A DNA stretch of 55,768 nucleotides from an uncultured Oscillospiraceae bacterium (GCA_900539855.1 UQDO01000010.1:1-55768), one strand, 5' to 3'; positions 17,290-25,815 are shown, counted from the stretch's first letter. The notes: generated from the sequence alone by a model not told the origin. Translations and numbers: made by a program.

Positions 17290-18324
17290 TCAGGTCATGG
17301 AATTGTATATTTTATACTTGCCGCCGCTTTTCCTCAAATAAATCGTCATATCTATCTCGTCGCGGTAATCCTCTTTACCGGTCGCATGCATCACAAGCGT
17401 CAGCTTCACACGGCACGAAAATGTGTTATTGTCATATGCGTAAAACTGTGTAACCGACTCATTTTCAAAATCATAGCCCGAATGTTTTCTGACCCACCCG
17501 GCGTCAACATTTCTCGCCTTTTTGTAAAACGGCGAATCTGTTTCAAGATACGGTGCGACCGAATTGAAGCCACCCTTCTCCTGCAGATACAATGCGTATT
17601 TCTTGACCGCTTCAAGGCAGTAATCACCGTATTTTGCCTGCAGCTTTTCGTCGTTGAAGGGATGCACCATGTAGAGGTTCTTCTGAGCATCAAACGCTAT
17701 GTCCTCGCTTTTTTCCCCGTCCGAAGCGGTGACCGCGCGCAGAGACATGGGCGCCTGAACCGTGTAATCAACATATTCTATGGTGACTATTCCGGCCGGC
17801 AAAAACTGTGCCGCCTCATCCGCCACCTCGGCGTTTGAAATATCTTCCTCGCCAAGCACCGTGCCGTTCACGCTTACCGTGTACTGCTTCGGTGCCCTGA
17901 CCGTTATTTTCCTGCCAGAGCTCAGCAATGATACCGAAGCTACCTTGTACTCCTTAAGACCAAAGCTGCCTTTGTCCTGATTTTGCTCAAGCATAACCTT
18001 GAAAAGGCGCGTGTCTCCCGACTTTATGACATATTCGTTTCCGTCGGTCGATGTCGCAGGCTTTACCGCTCTTAAATTATCTCCGGCGGAGGCTACAAGC
18101 TCTTTTATATCGTCCACGGTATCAAATTTTGACCTGACGACGCTGTCAAGATCGAAAGAACCGTCCTTTATTTCGCTTATCACCGTTTCTGCAGCACTTT
18201 CCGGAAGAGATTTTTCGTATGCGGATAAAAAGTTGCCGAGCACTATAAGCCCTGCCGTAAGCAACAGGGCAAATACGCCTATTACGATAAAATAGATTTT
18301 GTAAAAGAGGCTTATTCTTTTCAT
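17290..18324 (-). CDS. membrane-anchored extracytoplasmic protein, unknown function
   Basis: A 344-residue protein with a single N-terminal membrane helix (about 10-33) and a large extracellular part. A strand-rich segment around VSVNGTVLGEEDI (mid-protein) looks like a small beta domain of the type seen in cell-surface anchored proteins, and the C-terminal about 110 residues (FYAYDNNTFSCRVKLTLVMH and onward) resemble an NTF2/SnoaL-like fold; both are inferences. It begins within the stop codon of the phosphodiester-glycosidase-domain gene (TAATG), so the two are translationally coupled and probably act together at the membrane. No enzymatic motif recognised. Confidence 0.75.
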   Translation of the reverse strand: MKRISLFYKIYFIVIGVFALLLTAGLIVLGNFLSAYEKSLPESAAETVISEIKDGSFDLDSVVRSKFDTVDDIKELVASAGDNLRAVKPATSTDGNEYVIKSGDTRLFKVMLEQNQDKGSFGLKEYKVASVSLLSSGRKITVRAPKQYTVSVNGTVLGEEDISNAEVADEAAQFLPAGIVTIEYVDYTVQAPMSLRAVTASDGEKSEDIAFDAQKNLYMVHPFNDEKLQAKYGDYCLEAVKKYALYLQEKGGFNSVAPYLETDSPFYKKARNVDAGWVRKHSGYDFENESVTQFYAYDNNTFSCRVKLTLVMHATGKEDYRDEIDMTIYLRKSGGKYKIYNSMT

Positions 18325-19424
18325 TATTCCGCCTCCTTGGTCACTATAAAATAGGTCGGTATATTTCTCGGCTCGGCAAACGCGCGGTATTTGCTGACAA
18401 GACCCTTTTTCTGATGCGTGTCAAGCTCGGACGTATCAACTTTATATTTTGTGAACCAATCGCGATAGTACATGCTTGACGACGAGCCGCCGTCGAGCAT
18501 GACTGCGTTTACGGCGCCGTACGACAAAAGTATGTCTATAATATCGTTGTATGTCGCTCCGAGACTGCTTGCCGAACGTCCGTCGGTCACGATAAATATG
18601 ACCGTGCCGTCTGCACACTGCCCTATGGCGGTACGCTGCGAAACAGCCAGATTTCCGTTTCTGCGGTTGATCTTGACGTTGCCGTCGGCGCTGCTGCTTA
18701 TAAGCACATTTCCGTACTGAAAGCATACGCAGTCGCGTATGCCGAGGCTGTCAGCCTTTTCCTTGGTCATGGAATCGGCGACCACCATTTTGTCATTGGC
18801 GTCAAATCCGACAAATGTCCTGGTCTTTCCGTCGTTCCAGACGCATTTCCCGAACGAATATGTAAGGCCTATCGGCGTCGCGCCGTCGCCCATACCGCCG
18901 ATATCCTCAAATTCACCGCCGTTTATTGCAGCCGCGGCGTTATATTTATCGGCGACCTCAAATATACGGGCACCCCTTGTAAAGTTATCGCTTGCAAGCC
19001 CCACCTTCACCCTTGACGGTGATTTTATGAGCAGGACATATCCTTTGAAGGTCGGACCGTTTACCGGCTCATATATAAGCCCGTCCGGATTTTCCGCCCA
19101 GCGGTCGGAAAAATCGCCTGCGACCTCATCCTGCGACACATACTCCGCATCGACCTCGTTGCCGCTCGCAAGTATGCTGTCAACGGCACTTTTCGATAGG
19201 AAAAGCCCCGGTATCCACTTAGTAGCACTCGCCTGCTTTGCCGACAGTACAAGGGTGTCCCTTATGGTCGTCCCCGGTCCGTAGCAAACGACAAGGCATG
19301 CCGACACAACGGTCACAATAACCGCAAGAAGCGCCGTGCCTACGCAAAGCAGTATTCTTCTAATAACCGTTCCTACGGTCATTTTCTTCTCGACATTACG
19401 CCTTTTATAGCGTTTATCCTGCAT
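18324..19424 (-). CDS. membrane-anchored NAGPA/phosphodiester glycosidase domain protein
   Basis: About 366 residues. A basic N-terminus and one membrane helix (about 22-45) precede an extracellular phosphodiester-glycosidase (NAGPA, DUF2233-type) domain with the characteristic NGGEF, GRSASSLGATYNDI and VMLDGGSSSSMYY segments. Family members hydrolyse sugar-phosphodiester linkages, and in Gram-positives are tied to wall polymers; substrate here is unknown. An in-frame TTG at 19493 exists but lies upstream of the -10 box of the promoter at 19459-19487, so it cannot be in the transcript; I chose the ATG at 19424 behind GGAGCG. Confidence 0.87.
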   Translation of the reverse strand: MQDKRYKRRNVEKKMTVGTVIRRILLCVGTALLAVIVTVVSACLVVCYGPGTTIRDTLVLSAKQASATKWIPGLFLSKSAVDSILASGNEVDAEYVSQDEVAGDFSDRWAENPDGLIYEPVNGPTFKGYVLLIKSPSRVKVGLASDNFTRGARIFEVADKYNAAAAINGGEFEDIGGMGDGATPIGLTYSFGKCVWNDGKTRTFVGFDANDKMVVADSMTKEKADSLGIRDCVCFQYGNVLISSSADGNVKINRRNGNLAVSQRTAIGQCADGTVIFIVTDGRSASSLGATYNDIIDILLSYGAVNAVMLDGGSSSSMYYRDWFTKYKVDTSELDTHQKKGLVSKYRAFAEPRNIPTYFIVTKEAE

Positions 19425-19458
19425 CAGATCTTCACGCTCCAATTTCAATTCAAGTATA

Positions 19459-19487
19459 ATTATACAGACTTTTTTCCGACATTCAAA
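19459..19487 (-). promoter_or_regulatory. promoter of the glycosidase-domain gene pair
   Basis: Minus-strand TTTGAA (19487-19482), 17-base spacer, TATAAT (19464-19459). It decides the downstream ATG at 19424 as start. Confidence 0.75.
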
Positions 19488-19562
19488 CAACAAATTTGTT
19501 ACAATATTTCAAAAAGCGGTAAAATACGACCGGAAACTGCGCGGACATTTTTTCTTTTTGTC

Positions 19563-19591
19563 TTGAAAACGGATGTGACAGGGGTTATAAT
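19563..19591 (+). promoter_or_regulatory. promoter of the FTR-like / PASTA genes
   Basis: TTGAAA at 19563-19568, 17-base spacer, TATAAT at 19586-19591. Confidence 0.75.
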
Positions 19592-19614
19592 TTATTTGTT
19601 ATCGGGTAAAACAT

Positions 19615-19845
19615 ATGGGAACGACTATGATAGGGCAGGTATTGATCTTGAAGGTAAGATATAACAGCGACGAAAAAATGGTTGAAAAGATAAAAGAGGG
19701 TCTTAAAAGGACCGGCGGATACTGCCCATGCAAGCTGGGCAGAACCGAGGACTACAAGTGCATGTGCCTTGAATTCAGAAATCAGATTGCCGATCCCGAT
19801 TTCGAAGGATACTGCCATTGCATGCTTTATTATAAAGAGAAGTAA
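19615..19845 (+). CDS. small ferredoxin-thioredoxin reductase catalytic-type Fe-S protein
   Basis: At most 76 residues. The cysteine pattern CPC (about 37-39), CMC (about 49-51) and CHC (about 68-70) followed by a short tail matches the catalytic chain of ferredoxin:thioredoxin reductase, in which a 4Fe-4S cluster and a neighbouring disulfide reduce thioredoxin-like partners. In plants the spacing between the first two pairs is longer, so this is a reduced stand-alone version. The start is uncertain: ATG 19615 has only a weak ribosome site, and ATG 19627 or TTG 19642 (after AGGGCAGG) are alternatives. It is 13 bases ahead of a PASTA lipoprotein gene. Confidence 0.8.
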   Translation: MGTTMIGQVLILKVRYNSDEKMVEKIKEGLKRTGGYCPCKLGRTEDYKCMCLEFRNQIADPDFEGYCHCMLYYKEK

Positions 19846-19858
19846 GCTGAGGTGCTTT

Positions 19859-20551
19859 ATGAAAAACAAAATATTTTCCGCTTTGTCGGCTGCACTGTTT
19901 CTGTGCCTTTTTGCCGCCGGCTGCGGCAGTAACGACACTGTCGATTGTCCGGATCTCGTGGGCAAATCGTACGGTTATGTATCGGCGGCAGAGCAGTACG
20001 CCGACATTGTTTTAAGCGTTACATACGACAAAAGCGATGCCGACGACGCCGGCAGGATAACCTCGCAGGACGTAAAGCCGGGCACAAAAATCGAACGCGG
20101 CAGCACCGTTTCGGTTCATGTCAGTCTCGGGAAAGAAAAAAAGAGTGTCCCTGATGTCGCCGGACTTGAGTCAAATCAGGCGGCTCAGAAAATAACCAAT
20201 GCCGGATTTAATCCGGTGATCGTATACGCGGCAAGCAGCGATTATGCCGAAGGCAAATGCAGCGGCACCTCGCCTGCCGCCGGCAGTGATGCCGCAATAG
20301 GCTCAGATGTGTCGGTAAATATAAGTCTCGGTGAAAAAAGAAGCATGAAGAAATATGTAAGCCTTGTAGGTCTTAATGAGCAGTCTGCAAAGGACAAAAT
20401 TCTTGCGGAAGGTCTTAATATCGGAAGGATAACATATGAGGAGTCCACAGAAGGGCAGACGTCCGGCACGGTTATGGAACAGTATCCCGGATATGTTGAC
20501 TCGCTCGAAATAGCCGAAGGATCGAAGGTAGATCTTGTTATCGCAAAGTAA
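19859..20551 (+). CDS. lipoprotein with three PASTA domains
   Basis: A 230-residue exported lipoprotein. The signal peptide ends in LFAAGC (Cys about residue 21). Three PASTA units follow, beginning near CPDLVGKSY, VPDVAGLE and YVSLVGLN; the first two end in a strand close to GSTVSVHVSLG / GSDVSVNISLG. PASTA domains bind muropeptides or nascent peptidoglycan and usually occur on PknB-type kinases or class A/B PBPs; here they stand alone on a lipid anchor, with no kinase or PBP nearby. An upstream in-frame ATG at 19769 lies inside the preceding gene; the ATG at 19859 has GAGGTG six bases ahead and gives a proper signal peptide. Confidence 0.9.
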   Translation: MKNKIFSALSAALFLCLFAAGCGSNDTVDCPDLVGKSYGYVSAAEQYADIVLSVTYDKSDADDAGRITSQDVKPGTKIERGSTVSVHVSLGKEKKSVPDVAGLESNQAAQKITNAGFNPVIVYAASSDYAEGKCSGTSPAAGSDAAIGSDVSVNISLGEKRSMKKYVSLVGLNEQSAKDKILAEGLNIGRITYEESTEGQTSGTVMEQYPGYVDSLEIAEGSKVDLVIAK

Positions 20552-20693
20552 ACCGGGATGCCGGCTTCATTCCAAAAGGCAAATAGCTCCGGAATTAGCG
20601 GTGCCGGTCAGCGGTTCGTTTCTAAGGCCGCAGGCACGAAGATACGGTCTGGACTTTAATGTCAAAAATAATTATTAAACGATTTTAAGGTAA

Positions 20694-20741
20694 AAAAGGA
20701 AATGGCGGCGGTCAAATGCCTGCATTTCCTTTTGATTTTTT
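20694..20741 (+). terminator. terminator after the PASTA gene
   Basis: AAAAGGAAATG / CATTTCCTTTT, 11-bp stem, followed by GATTTTTTG. The 140 bases between the PASTA stop and this hairpin show no gene. Confidence 0.75.
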
Positions 20742-20753
20742 GCTTGGTAAATA

Positions 20754-20782
20754 TTGACAAGCTGCTTTCGCTGTGATATAAT
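20754..20782 (+). promoter_or_regulatory. consensus promoter of the structured RNA
   Basis: TTGACA at 20754-20759, 17-base spacer, TATAAT at 20777-20782: a perfect sigma-A consensus, suggesting high constitutive expression of the RNA downstream. Confidence 0.85.
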
Positions 20783-20788
20783 CGGTTG

Positions 20789-21104
20789 CAAGGGAACAGA
20801 TGTTGCGGCTTTTGCCGCAGCTTTCCCCACCTTATATGGGCTGTGACCGTTAAAATGGCAGTATGGTAAATAAATATACGGACTGCGGCGGCGTTATTTG
20901 GGTACCAGCCGCAAACCTATTGATACATAAGTTTGGATCGACAGTTTTCGCATTTACTGTCGCATATCTTTTGACTTTAGGCAGCGGGCATCTCACTCCC
21001 CGAAAAGTGTTTGCCCTTTCGCCCTTTTATTGACTTTTACTGCGTTTTCGGTTTGCGGTTCCCGTTTTAAGGGCGGCAGCAGCTTTTCGCTGCTGCCGTT
21101 TTTT
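20789..21104 (+). ncRNA. structured noncoding RNA candidate, class unassigned
   Basis: About 315 nt between a perfect promoter and a strong terminator, with no convincing reading frame. Visible helices: GGGAAC (20792-20797) with GTTCCC (21058-21063) closing the molecule; TGCGGC/GCCGCA; GCAGT/ACTGC; GGCGGC/GCCGC; CGACAGT/ACTGTCG; GGGCA/TGCCC; then the terminator CGGCAGCAGC/GCTGCTGCCG (21074-21098) and six T. It lacks RNase P core motifs, a tmRNA tRNA-like end, the SRP tetraloop region, and the long rod of 6S RNA. raiA-type or another clostridial structured RNA remains possible. Confidence 0.65.
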
Positions 21105-21120
21105 GTGTCCTCGGTCCTGA

Positions 21121-21150
21121 TTGACAATATCATTATAAATATGTTAAAAT
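21121..21150 (+). promoter_or_regulatory. promoter of the DUF4317 gene
   Basis: TTGACA at 21121-21126 and TAAAAT at 21145-21150 (18-base spacer). It overlaps an in-frame ATG at 21149, which therefore cannot be the start of the gene; the ATG at 21182 is. Confidence 0.65.
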
Positions 21151-21181
21151 GTTTGAGAAAAAAGTTTGGAGCAGATATATT

Positions 21182-22318
21182 ATGAATGAAAAAGAAATTG
21201 CCGAGATACGCCGCCGGTTCAACCCTCAGAAATCAAACATTACCGCAGTGTGCGGCTGTCTGGTAAACGAAAAGAACGAGATAGTAAGTGAATTCAGGCA
21301 GCCTGTAGCTTCAATGATGCAGGACGAAGCCGAAGCGCTGCTGTCGCTGCTTAAAAGAAGCCTCTCCGGCGGCATAGGCAGAAATCTTTTGGAGACCGAG
21401 TTTTCAAATGAAGAGGTCATGCACGGAGAGCGCCACAAGCGACTTATGGAGCTGAGGGACTGCTCTCTTAAAAACGACGCGCTGCTGCATTCCCTTTTCG
21501 AAAGCATGATACCCACCATTCATATTGACGGCACCTATCTGATACTCACCGCACTTGATGCGTATGACGTTTTTTCGTATTCCGAGGACGGAGAAAAATC
21601 GGAGGACTCATCCGAGGTTTTCCGTTATATAATCACTGCGGTGTGTCCCATAAAGCTGACAAAGCCGCTGCTGAGCTTCGCCGCGTTTGACAGCGCTTTC
21701 CACAGCATTGCGGCAAATTCCGTTGTAGCGGCACCCGAAATCGGATTTATGTTCCCGTCGTTTGACGACAGGCAGAGCAATATCTACAATGCGCTTTTTT
21801 ACACTAAGGACACAGCCGCCGATCATTCGGAAACTGTTGATGCGTTATTCGGTTCGGCACTCCCCCTTCCTGCCAAGCAGCAGAAGGACTCCTTCAGTTC
21901 GGTGCTGAGCGAATCAATAGGCGATGACTGCAGCCTTGAGGTAATAAGATCGGTAAACGATGCCGTCGGCATAATGGTTGCGGAGCATAAGGAATCGGGA
22001 AATACCGAACCGCTCACGGTTTCAAAGGAGGACATAGGCGGTGTTCTGCGGTCATGCAATGTGACCGACGAGCATATAGAGCAATTCAGCCGTTCATATT
22101 CCGAAGCCTTCGGGGAGAGCACCAGGCTGTCGCCGCAGAATATAATCGACGCAAAGCACTACCAGCTCACCACGCCTGAGGTCAGCATCAAGGTCGATCC
22201 GGAATTTGCCGACCTTGTGTCTGCCAAAACAATAAACGGCGTGCCTTACATACTTATAAGGGCGGATCAGAATGTTGAAGTAAACGGCGTTCCCATAAAT
22301 ATCGGCGACGCTGAGTAA
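21182..22318 (+). CDS. DUF4317 family protein
   Basis: A 378-residue soluble protein beginning MNEKEIAEIRRRF, the typical opening of the DUF4317 family found mainly in Clostridia. Other recognisable parts are the NITAVCGCLVNEKNEI segment near residue 25, RLMELRDCSLK near 90, and the C-terminal VSIKVDPEFADLVSAKTINGVPYILI. No signal peptide, membrane helix or catalytic motif is visible and the function is unknown. The start was chosen at 21182 because the upstream ATG lies in the promoter; GGAG precedes it by about 9 bases. A GT2 gene follows after 17 bases. Confidence 0.85.
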   Translation: MNEKEIAEIRRRFNPQKSNITAVCGCLVNEKNEIVSEFRQPVASMMQDEAEALLSLLKRSLSGGIGRNLLETEFSNEEVMHGERHKRLMELRDCSLKNDALLHSLFESMIPTIHIDGTYLILTALDAYDVFSYSEDGEKSEDSSEVFRYIITAVCPIKLTKPLLSFAAFDSAFHSIAANSVVAAPEIGFMFPSFDDRQSNIYNALFYTKDTAADHSETVDALFGSALPLPAKQQKDSFSSVLSESIGDDCSLEVIRSVNDAVGIMVAEHKESGNTEPLTVSKEDIGGVLRSCNVTDEHIEQFSRSYSEAFGESTRLSPQNIIDAKHYQLTTPEVSIKVDPEFADLVSAKTINGVPYILIRADQNVEVNGVPINIGDAE

Positions 22319-22335
22319 TAACTGGAGAAAGACAA

Positions 22336-23271
22336 ATGAAACTTTGTATAGTGGTCCCCTGCTATAACGAGGAAGCGGTACTTTGCATTACCGCCGAAAA
22401 AATCAAAGGATATCTTGCGAAGCTTATCCAAAAAGGAAAAATATCGGCTGACAGCCGCGTTGTATTTGTTGACGACGGATCGCGCGACAGCACATGGAAG
22501 CTGATATCGGGACTGTCTGCCGACAGTCTTTTCGACGGCATAAAGCTCAGCCGCAACTGCGGACATCAGAACGCCCTGCTTGCCGGACTTCTGACCGTAA
22601 AGGATAACTTTGACGCGGTCATATCAATGGATGCTGACCTTCAGGACGATATAGAAGCCATAGAAAAGATGGTAGACGCCTATAAAGATGGCGCCGATAT
22701 TGTCTACGGCGTCAGGTCGTCGCGGAAAAAGGACTCTTTTTTCAAGAGGACGAGTGCTGCCCTTTTTTACAGACTGATGGGTACGCGCACGGTAAACAAC
22801 CATGCCGATTACAGGCTGATGAGCCGTCGCGCTCTGGACGCACTGTCAAATTTCGGCGAGGTCAACCTGTTTTTAAGGGGCATTGTCCCGATGATCGGTC
22901 TACCGACCGCCACGGTATACTATGAGCGCGGCGAGCGTGCCGCCGGAGAAAGCAAATATCCGCTCAAAAAAATGATATCATTTGCCTTTGAGGGCATAAC
23001 CTCGCTCAGCATAAAGCCCATTGAAATAATAATCAAACTGGGACTTTTGCTGTCGGTCATAGGTATAGGCATTATAATCTACTCCATCGTTCAGCATTTC
23101 CTCGACAACACAAACGCCGGCTGGACAAGTATAATCGCGTCAATATGGATGTTGGGCGGATTGCAGCTTGTCGCCATCGGCGTGATCGGAAAGTACATCG
23201 GAAAAATATATCTTGAGACCAAGCACAGACCGAGATATATAATTGAAAAAACGACAATGGACGAAAAATAA
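22336..23271 (+). CDS. polyprenyl-phosphate glycosyltransferase, GT2 (DPM1/GtrB type)
   Basis: A 311-residue membrane-bound GT2. The catalytic part begins LCIVVPCYNEE, with FVDDGSRDSTW at about 45 and the DxD motif in SMDADLQDD at about 97. Two C-terminal membrane helices (about 233-255 and 268-290) end in a cytoplasmic tail RPRYIIEK. Enzymes of this type move a sugar from a nucleotide donor to undecaprenyl phosphate so that it can be flipped and used outside. A GtrA-like protein and a GtrII-like glucosyltransferase lie within 6 kb, which would complete a GtrAB/GtrII-type decoration set, although they are in separate transcripts. Confidence 0.93.
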   Translation: MKLCIVVPCYNEEAVLCITAEKIKGYLAKLIQKGKISADSRVVFVDDGSRDSTWKLISGLSADSLFDGIKLSRNCGHQNALLAGLLTVKDNFDAVISMDADLQDDIEAIEKMVDAYKDGADIVYGVRSSRKKDSFFKRTSAALFYRLMGTRTVNNHADYRLMSRRALDALSNFGEVNLFLRGIVPMIGLPTATVYYERGERAAGESKYPLKKMISFAFEGITSLSIKPIEIIIKLGLLLSVIGIGIIIYSIVQHFLDNTNAGWTSIIASIWMLGGLQLVAIGVIGKYIGKIYLETKHRPRYIIEKTTMDEK

Positions 23272-23329
23272 TATATAGGCGGCAAACGGCTTTGCACCAG
23301 GCGACAATAATCAGCCGGAAAGAAAAGAG

Positions 23330-23366
23330 AGCGATGTTCGGCAGAGTTACCCTGCCGAACATCGCT
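23330..23366 (+). terminator. intrinsic terminator after the GT2 gene
   Basis: AGCGATGTTCGGCAG / CTGCCGAACATCGCT, 15-bp perfect stem, loop AGTTACC, followed by GTTTATTT. Confidence 0.85.
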
Positions 23367-23458
23367 GTTTATTTGACGGTGAATTTTGCTATGTTTTTTC
23401 ATATCCATCCGGCTTTGCCTAAAGGGAGGCGAAAAATCATCTGCCTTTATGCAGATAA

Positions 23459-23632
23459 ACTAAAATTTATCGTCATATAACATGGGCGTAAGAAGCGGCA
23501 GGAGTGGGGTCCCTGCCCTACGACGTACCAATCAGCTTTTGGGAACATTGAAGTACGACACCCGGGGCTCGTTCCCTACAAATGTACAATTAGATTTTCG
23601 GCTTTTTACATAAAGAAACTAAAAATCATTTC
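23459..23632. repeat. MITE-like element, copy 2
   Basis: Contains TAAACTAAAATTTATCG at the left, CCCTACGACGTACCA (the inverse of a segment of copy 1), and AAATGTACAATTAGATTTTC plus the following GGCTTTTTACA, identical to copy 1 at 8396-8425. The right end is AAACTAAAAATC. It is longer and less symmetrical than copy 1. No protein encoded. Confidence 0.55.
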
Positions 23633-23641
23633 TTATAATAT

Positions 23642-23681
23642 AATACGGATGCGAGGAGGAATTCCTACCTGCATCCGTATT
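23642..23681 (-). terminator. 40-base near-perfect palindrome, terminator of the FAD oxidoreductase unit
   Basis: AATACGGATGC / GCATCCGTATT continues inward through AGGAGGAATTCCT with one mismatch, giving an almost fully paired 40-base hairpin about 57 bases beyond the stop. The T-tract on the minus strand is TTATATTAT. Confidence 0.7.
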
Positions 23682-23738
23682 GTAAACATTAATTCGAAAT
23701 TGTATTTTACATCGGTTTCATGTATAATACTAAAGTGT

Positions 23739-25289
23739 CTATTTTTCCTTTTCCTCATGGTATTCCTGCTCGGTGTTGACGTTCCAGATCTTTGACCGGT
23801 CACTGCTTCCCGACACTATCGCATCGACCGCTTCAAATGCCGTTGCCATGGAATGATCCATGTTGTTGTAGCGGTGCTGTCCGTTTCTGCCTATGCAATA
23901 AAGGTTGTCCGTTTTGTCAAGGTATTTTGCTATCTCCGGCATTTTGTCGTAGGTGTCAAAATATGCAGGATACGCCTTTTTAATAAGCTCACGGTGGCTG
24001 AACAGCACATCCTCACGGTCGATAACGCCCATTGATATAAGCTCATTTATCGCAAATTCGGCGGCGTCTGCATCTGACATGCTCCACAGCTCATCGCCCT
24101 CGCGGCAAAAGTATTCGAGACCGATCCAGACAGTATCCTCCGGCTTTTCCACCATGTAGGGAGACCAGTTGTTGAATATCTGTATACGCCCTAACTTCAC
24201 CGATGTGTCCTGAACGTATATCCAGCAATCCGGCACTATATTGCCGAGCGTTTTGCGCCCGGTAAGATTTTTCAGTTTAAGCCTTTTCAGCAGAAGACCT
24301 ACCGTCATAAAATCGCGGTACGGCAGTTTGTCCGCCGCATACGCTATATCCTCAGGCTTGTCGGAATCTATCGCCGACACAAGGTCCTTTACAGGCATCG
24401 TCGATATAAATATATCACCGGCAATTTCGGTGCTTTTCCCGTTATCGCTGAAAACCGCCGAAACTATCCTTCCGTTTTCGGTATGCAGCTTTGTCACCGG
24501 ACAGTTGTATTTTATTACCGCGCCGAGCCTTTCAGTCTCATGCGCAACCTTTTCCCACAGCTGACCCGGACCGTATTTGGGATATAAAAAGCTTTCGATC
24601 AGCGATGTCTCTGTCTTTTTGGGAGCCTTGCCGGTCAGCTTTGCAAACATATCCTTGAGCACCGCCGTGACCGAAAGCCCCTTGACACGCTGAACGCCCC
24701 ACTCTGCCGATATCTCGCTCGGATGCCGTCCCCAGAGCTTCTCGGTGTACCCTTCGAAAAACATGGAATACAGCACCTTGCCGAACCTGTTAATATAAAA
24801 ATCCTCGAGGGAATTTTCTTTCCTTTTGAATATTGCGGCGCGGATGTATGAAAATCCGGCTCTTATAGTAGTCACAAATCCCATGTTTTTGATAGTGTCC
24901 CACTTGAGCGTAACGGGATAATCAAAAAAACAATTTTTGTAGTATATCCGCGATATCCTGTCCCTTATAAGCATGACGTCGTCGGTCGTTTCAGGGTCAG
25001 GTCCGCCCTCGCTCCACGGCTTTTGTCTGCCCAATATCCTGTCGTCAATGGCAGGCGCGCCCTCGGTCGGCAGCATTTCGCTCCACCAGTTTGTTACACG
25101 GCTGTCCTTTGAAAAAAAGCGGTGACCGCCAATATCCATTCGCCCTACCTTGCAGTCCACCGTCTGTGATATACCTCCGGTGCGGTCGGTAGCTTCAAGC
25201 ACAGTGACATTGTAGCCACCCTTCTTTTGCAGCTCATATGCTGCGGTGAGACCGGCAGGTCCGGCGCCTATTACAATTACATTTTTCAT
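23739..25289 (-). CDS. FAD-dependent oxidoreductase (UDP-galactopyranose mutase/amine oxidase-like)
   Basis: A 516-residue flavoprotein. The N-terminal Rossmann motif GAGPAGLTAAYEL binds FAD; EATDRTGGISQTV and DIGGHRFFSKDS follow as in UDP-galactopyranose mutases and protoporphyrinogen-oxidase-like proteins. The C-terminal NLYCIGRNGQHRYNNMDHSM is the second FAD-contact region and is typical of a subgroup found in polysaccharide loci. Likely a sugar-nucleotide mutase or oxidoreductase supplying an unusual sugar, but substrate is not certain. Transcribed after a GtrA-like gene, 10 bases downstream of it, from the promoter at 25787-25815. Confidence 0.88.
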   Translation of the reverse strand: MKNVIVIGAGPAGLTAAYELQKKGGYNVTVLEATDRTGGISQTVDCKVGRMDIGGHRFFSKDSRVTNWWSEMLPTEGAPAIDDRILGRQKPWSEGGPDPETTDDVMLIRDRISRIYYKNCFFDYPVTLKWDTIKNMGFVTTIRAGFSYIRAAIFKRKENSLEDFYINRFGKVLYSMFFEGYTEKLWGRHPSEISAEWGVQRVKGLSVTAVLKDMFAKLTGKAPKKTETSLIESFLYPKYGPGQLWEKVAHETERLGAVIKYNCPVTKLHTENGRIVSAVFSDNGKSTEIAGDIFISTMPVKDLVSAIDSDKPEDIAYAADKLPYRDFMTVGLLLKRLKLKNLTGRKTLGNIVPDCWIYVQDTSVKLGRIQIFNNWSPYMVEKPEDTVWIGLEYFCREGDELWSMSDADAAEFAINELISMGVIDREDVLFSHRELIKKAYPAYFDTYDKMPEIAKYLDKTDNLYCIGRNGQHRYNNMDHSMATAFEAVDAIVSGSSDRSKIWNVNTEQEYHEEKEK

Positions 25290-25299
25290 TTTTCTGCCG

Positions 25300-25755
25300 T
25301 CACGCCTTTCTTCTGTATAGTATAATCTTTTTTGAACCGTAGTTCCAGAAAAACACGACCGCAGTCGCGACTATCTTGGCTATCATATAATGAAGACCCG
25401 GTATAAGATCCATCAGATAAACGATACCCTCGGTAAGGGCAAGTCCTATCAGACCCGTTACAAGGTGCACAAAAAACTCCTGACTGCGTTTTTTGTCTGT
25501 AGGTGTTCCGGTAAATACAAACAAAACCGACAGCAGGTAATTAGTTACAAGCCCCAAAATGAAGGCTGCCGCAACCGATACATAAAGCGGCACTCCAAGA
25601 CAGCTGTGGAGCAGCCATAAAGCCGCCCAGTCCACCAATGTGGCGGCGCCGCCGGCAAATACATAACGAAAGAACTGTATAAATCCGTTGGCGGTAGGGG
25701 CTTTAAACAGCTTGTTTATATCAAAATGCAGCAAAGCCGAAAACAATTCCTTCAA
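25300..25755 (-). CDS. GtrA-like membrane protein
   Basis: A 151-residue protein with four membrane helices in the GtrA/DPMS arrangement (about 27-47, 53-75, 95-115 and 122-142) and the typical FFRYVFAGGAATLVDWAALWLL opening (shown here only in outline) and FFWNYGSKKIILYR end. GtrA proteins are thought to flip undecaprenyl-phosphate-linked sugars. Start is TTG behind GGAGG; no ATG or GTG fits. It is cotranscribed with the FAD oxidoreductase and may serve the GT2 enzyme at 22336. Confidence 0.88.
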   Translation of the reverse strand: MKELFSALLHFDINKLFKAPTANGFIQFFRYVFAGGAATLVDWAALWLLHSCLGVPLYVSVAAAFILGLVTNYLLSVLFVFTGTPTDKKRSQEFFVHLVTGLIGLALTEGIVYLMDLIPGLHYMIAKIVATAVVFFWNYGSKKIILYRRKA

Positions 25756-25786
25756 GGATCAAAACCTCCACTGACATACTAAGTTT

Positions 25787-25815
25787 ATTGTACCACACTT
25801 CATTACTTTACACAA
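25787..25815 (-). promoter_or_regulatory. promoter of the GtrA-like/oxidoreductase pair
   Basis: Minus-strand TTGTGT (25815-25810), 17-base spacer, TACAAT (25792-25787). It lies in the 83-base divergent gap to the TtcA-like gene. Confidence 0.7.

Noticed and set aside
19424..19493. TTG start at 19493 for the glycosidase-domain protein
   Set aside because: It lies upstream of the -10 box of the promoter, so it would not be transcribed.
20789..21104. 6S RNA, RNase P RNA, tmRNA or SRP RNA
   Set aside because: Several separate hairpins instead of one long rod (6S); no RNase P core motifs; no tRNA-like 3' end with tag frame (tmRNA); no SRP apical loop.
21149..21182. ATG at 21149 for the DUF4317 protein
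   Set aside because: It falls inside the -10 region; the ATG at 21182 has a ribosome site and the family-typical start.
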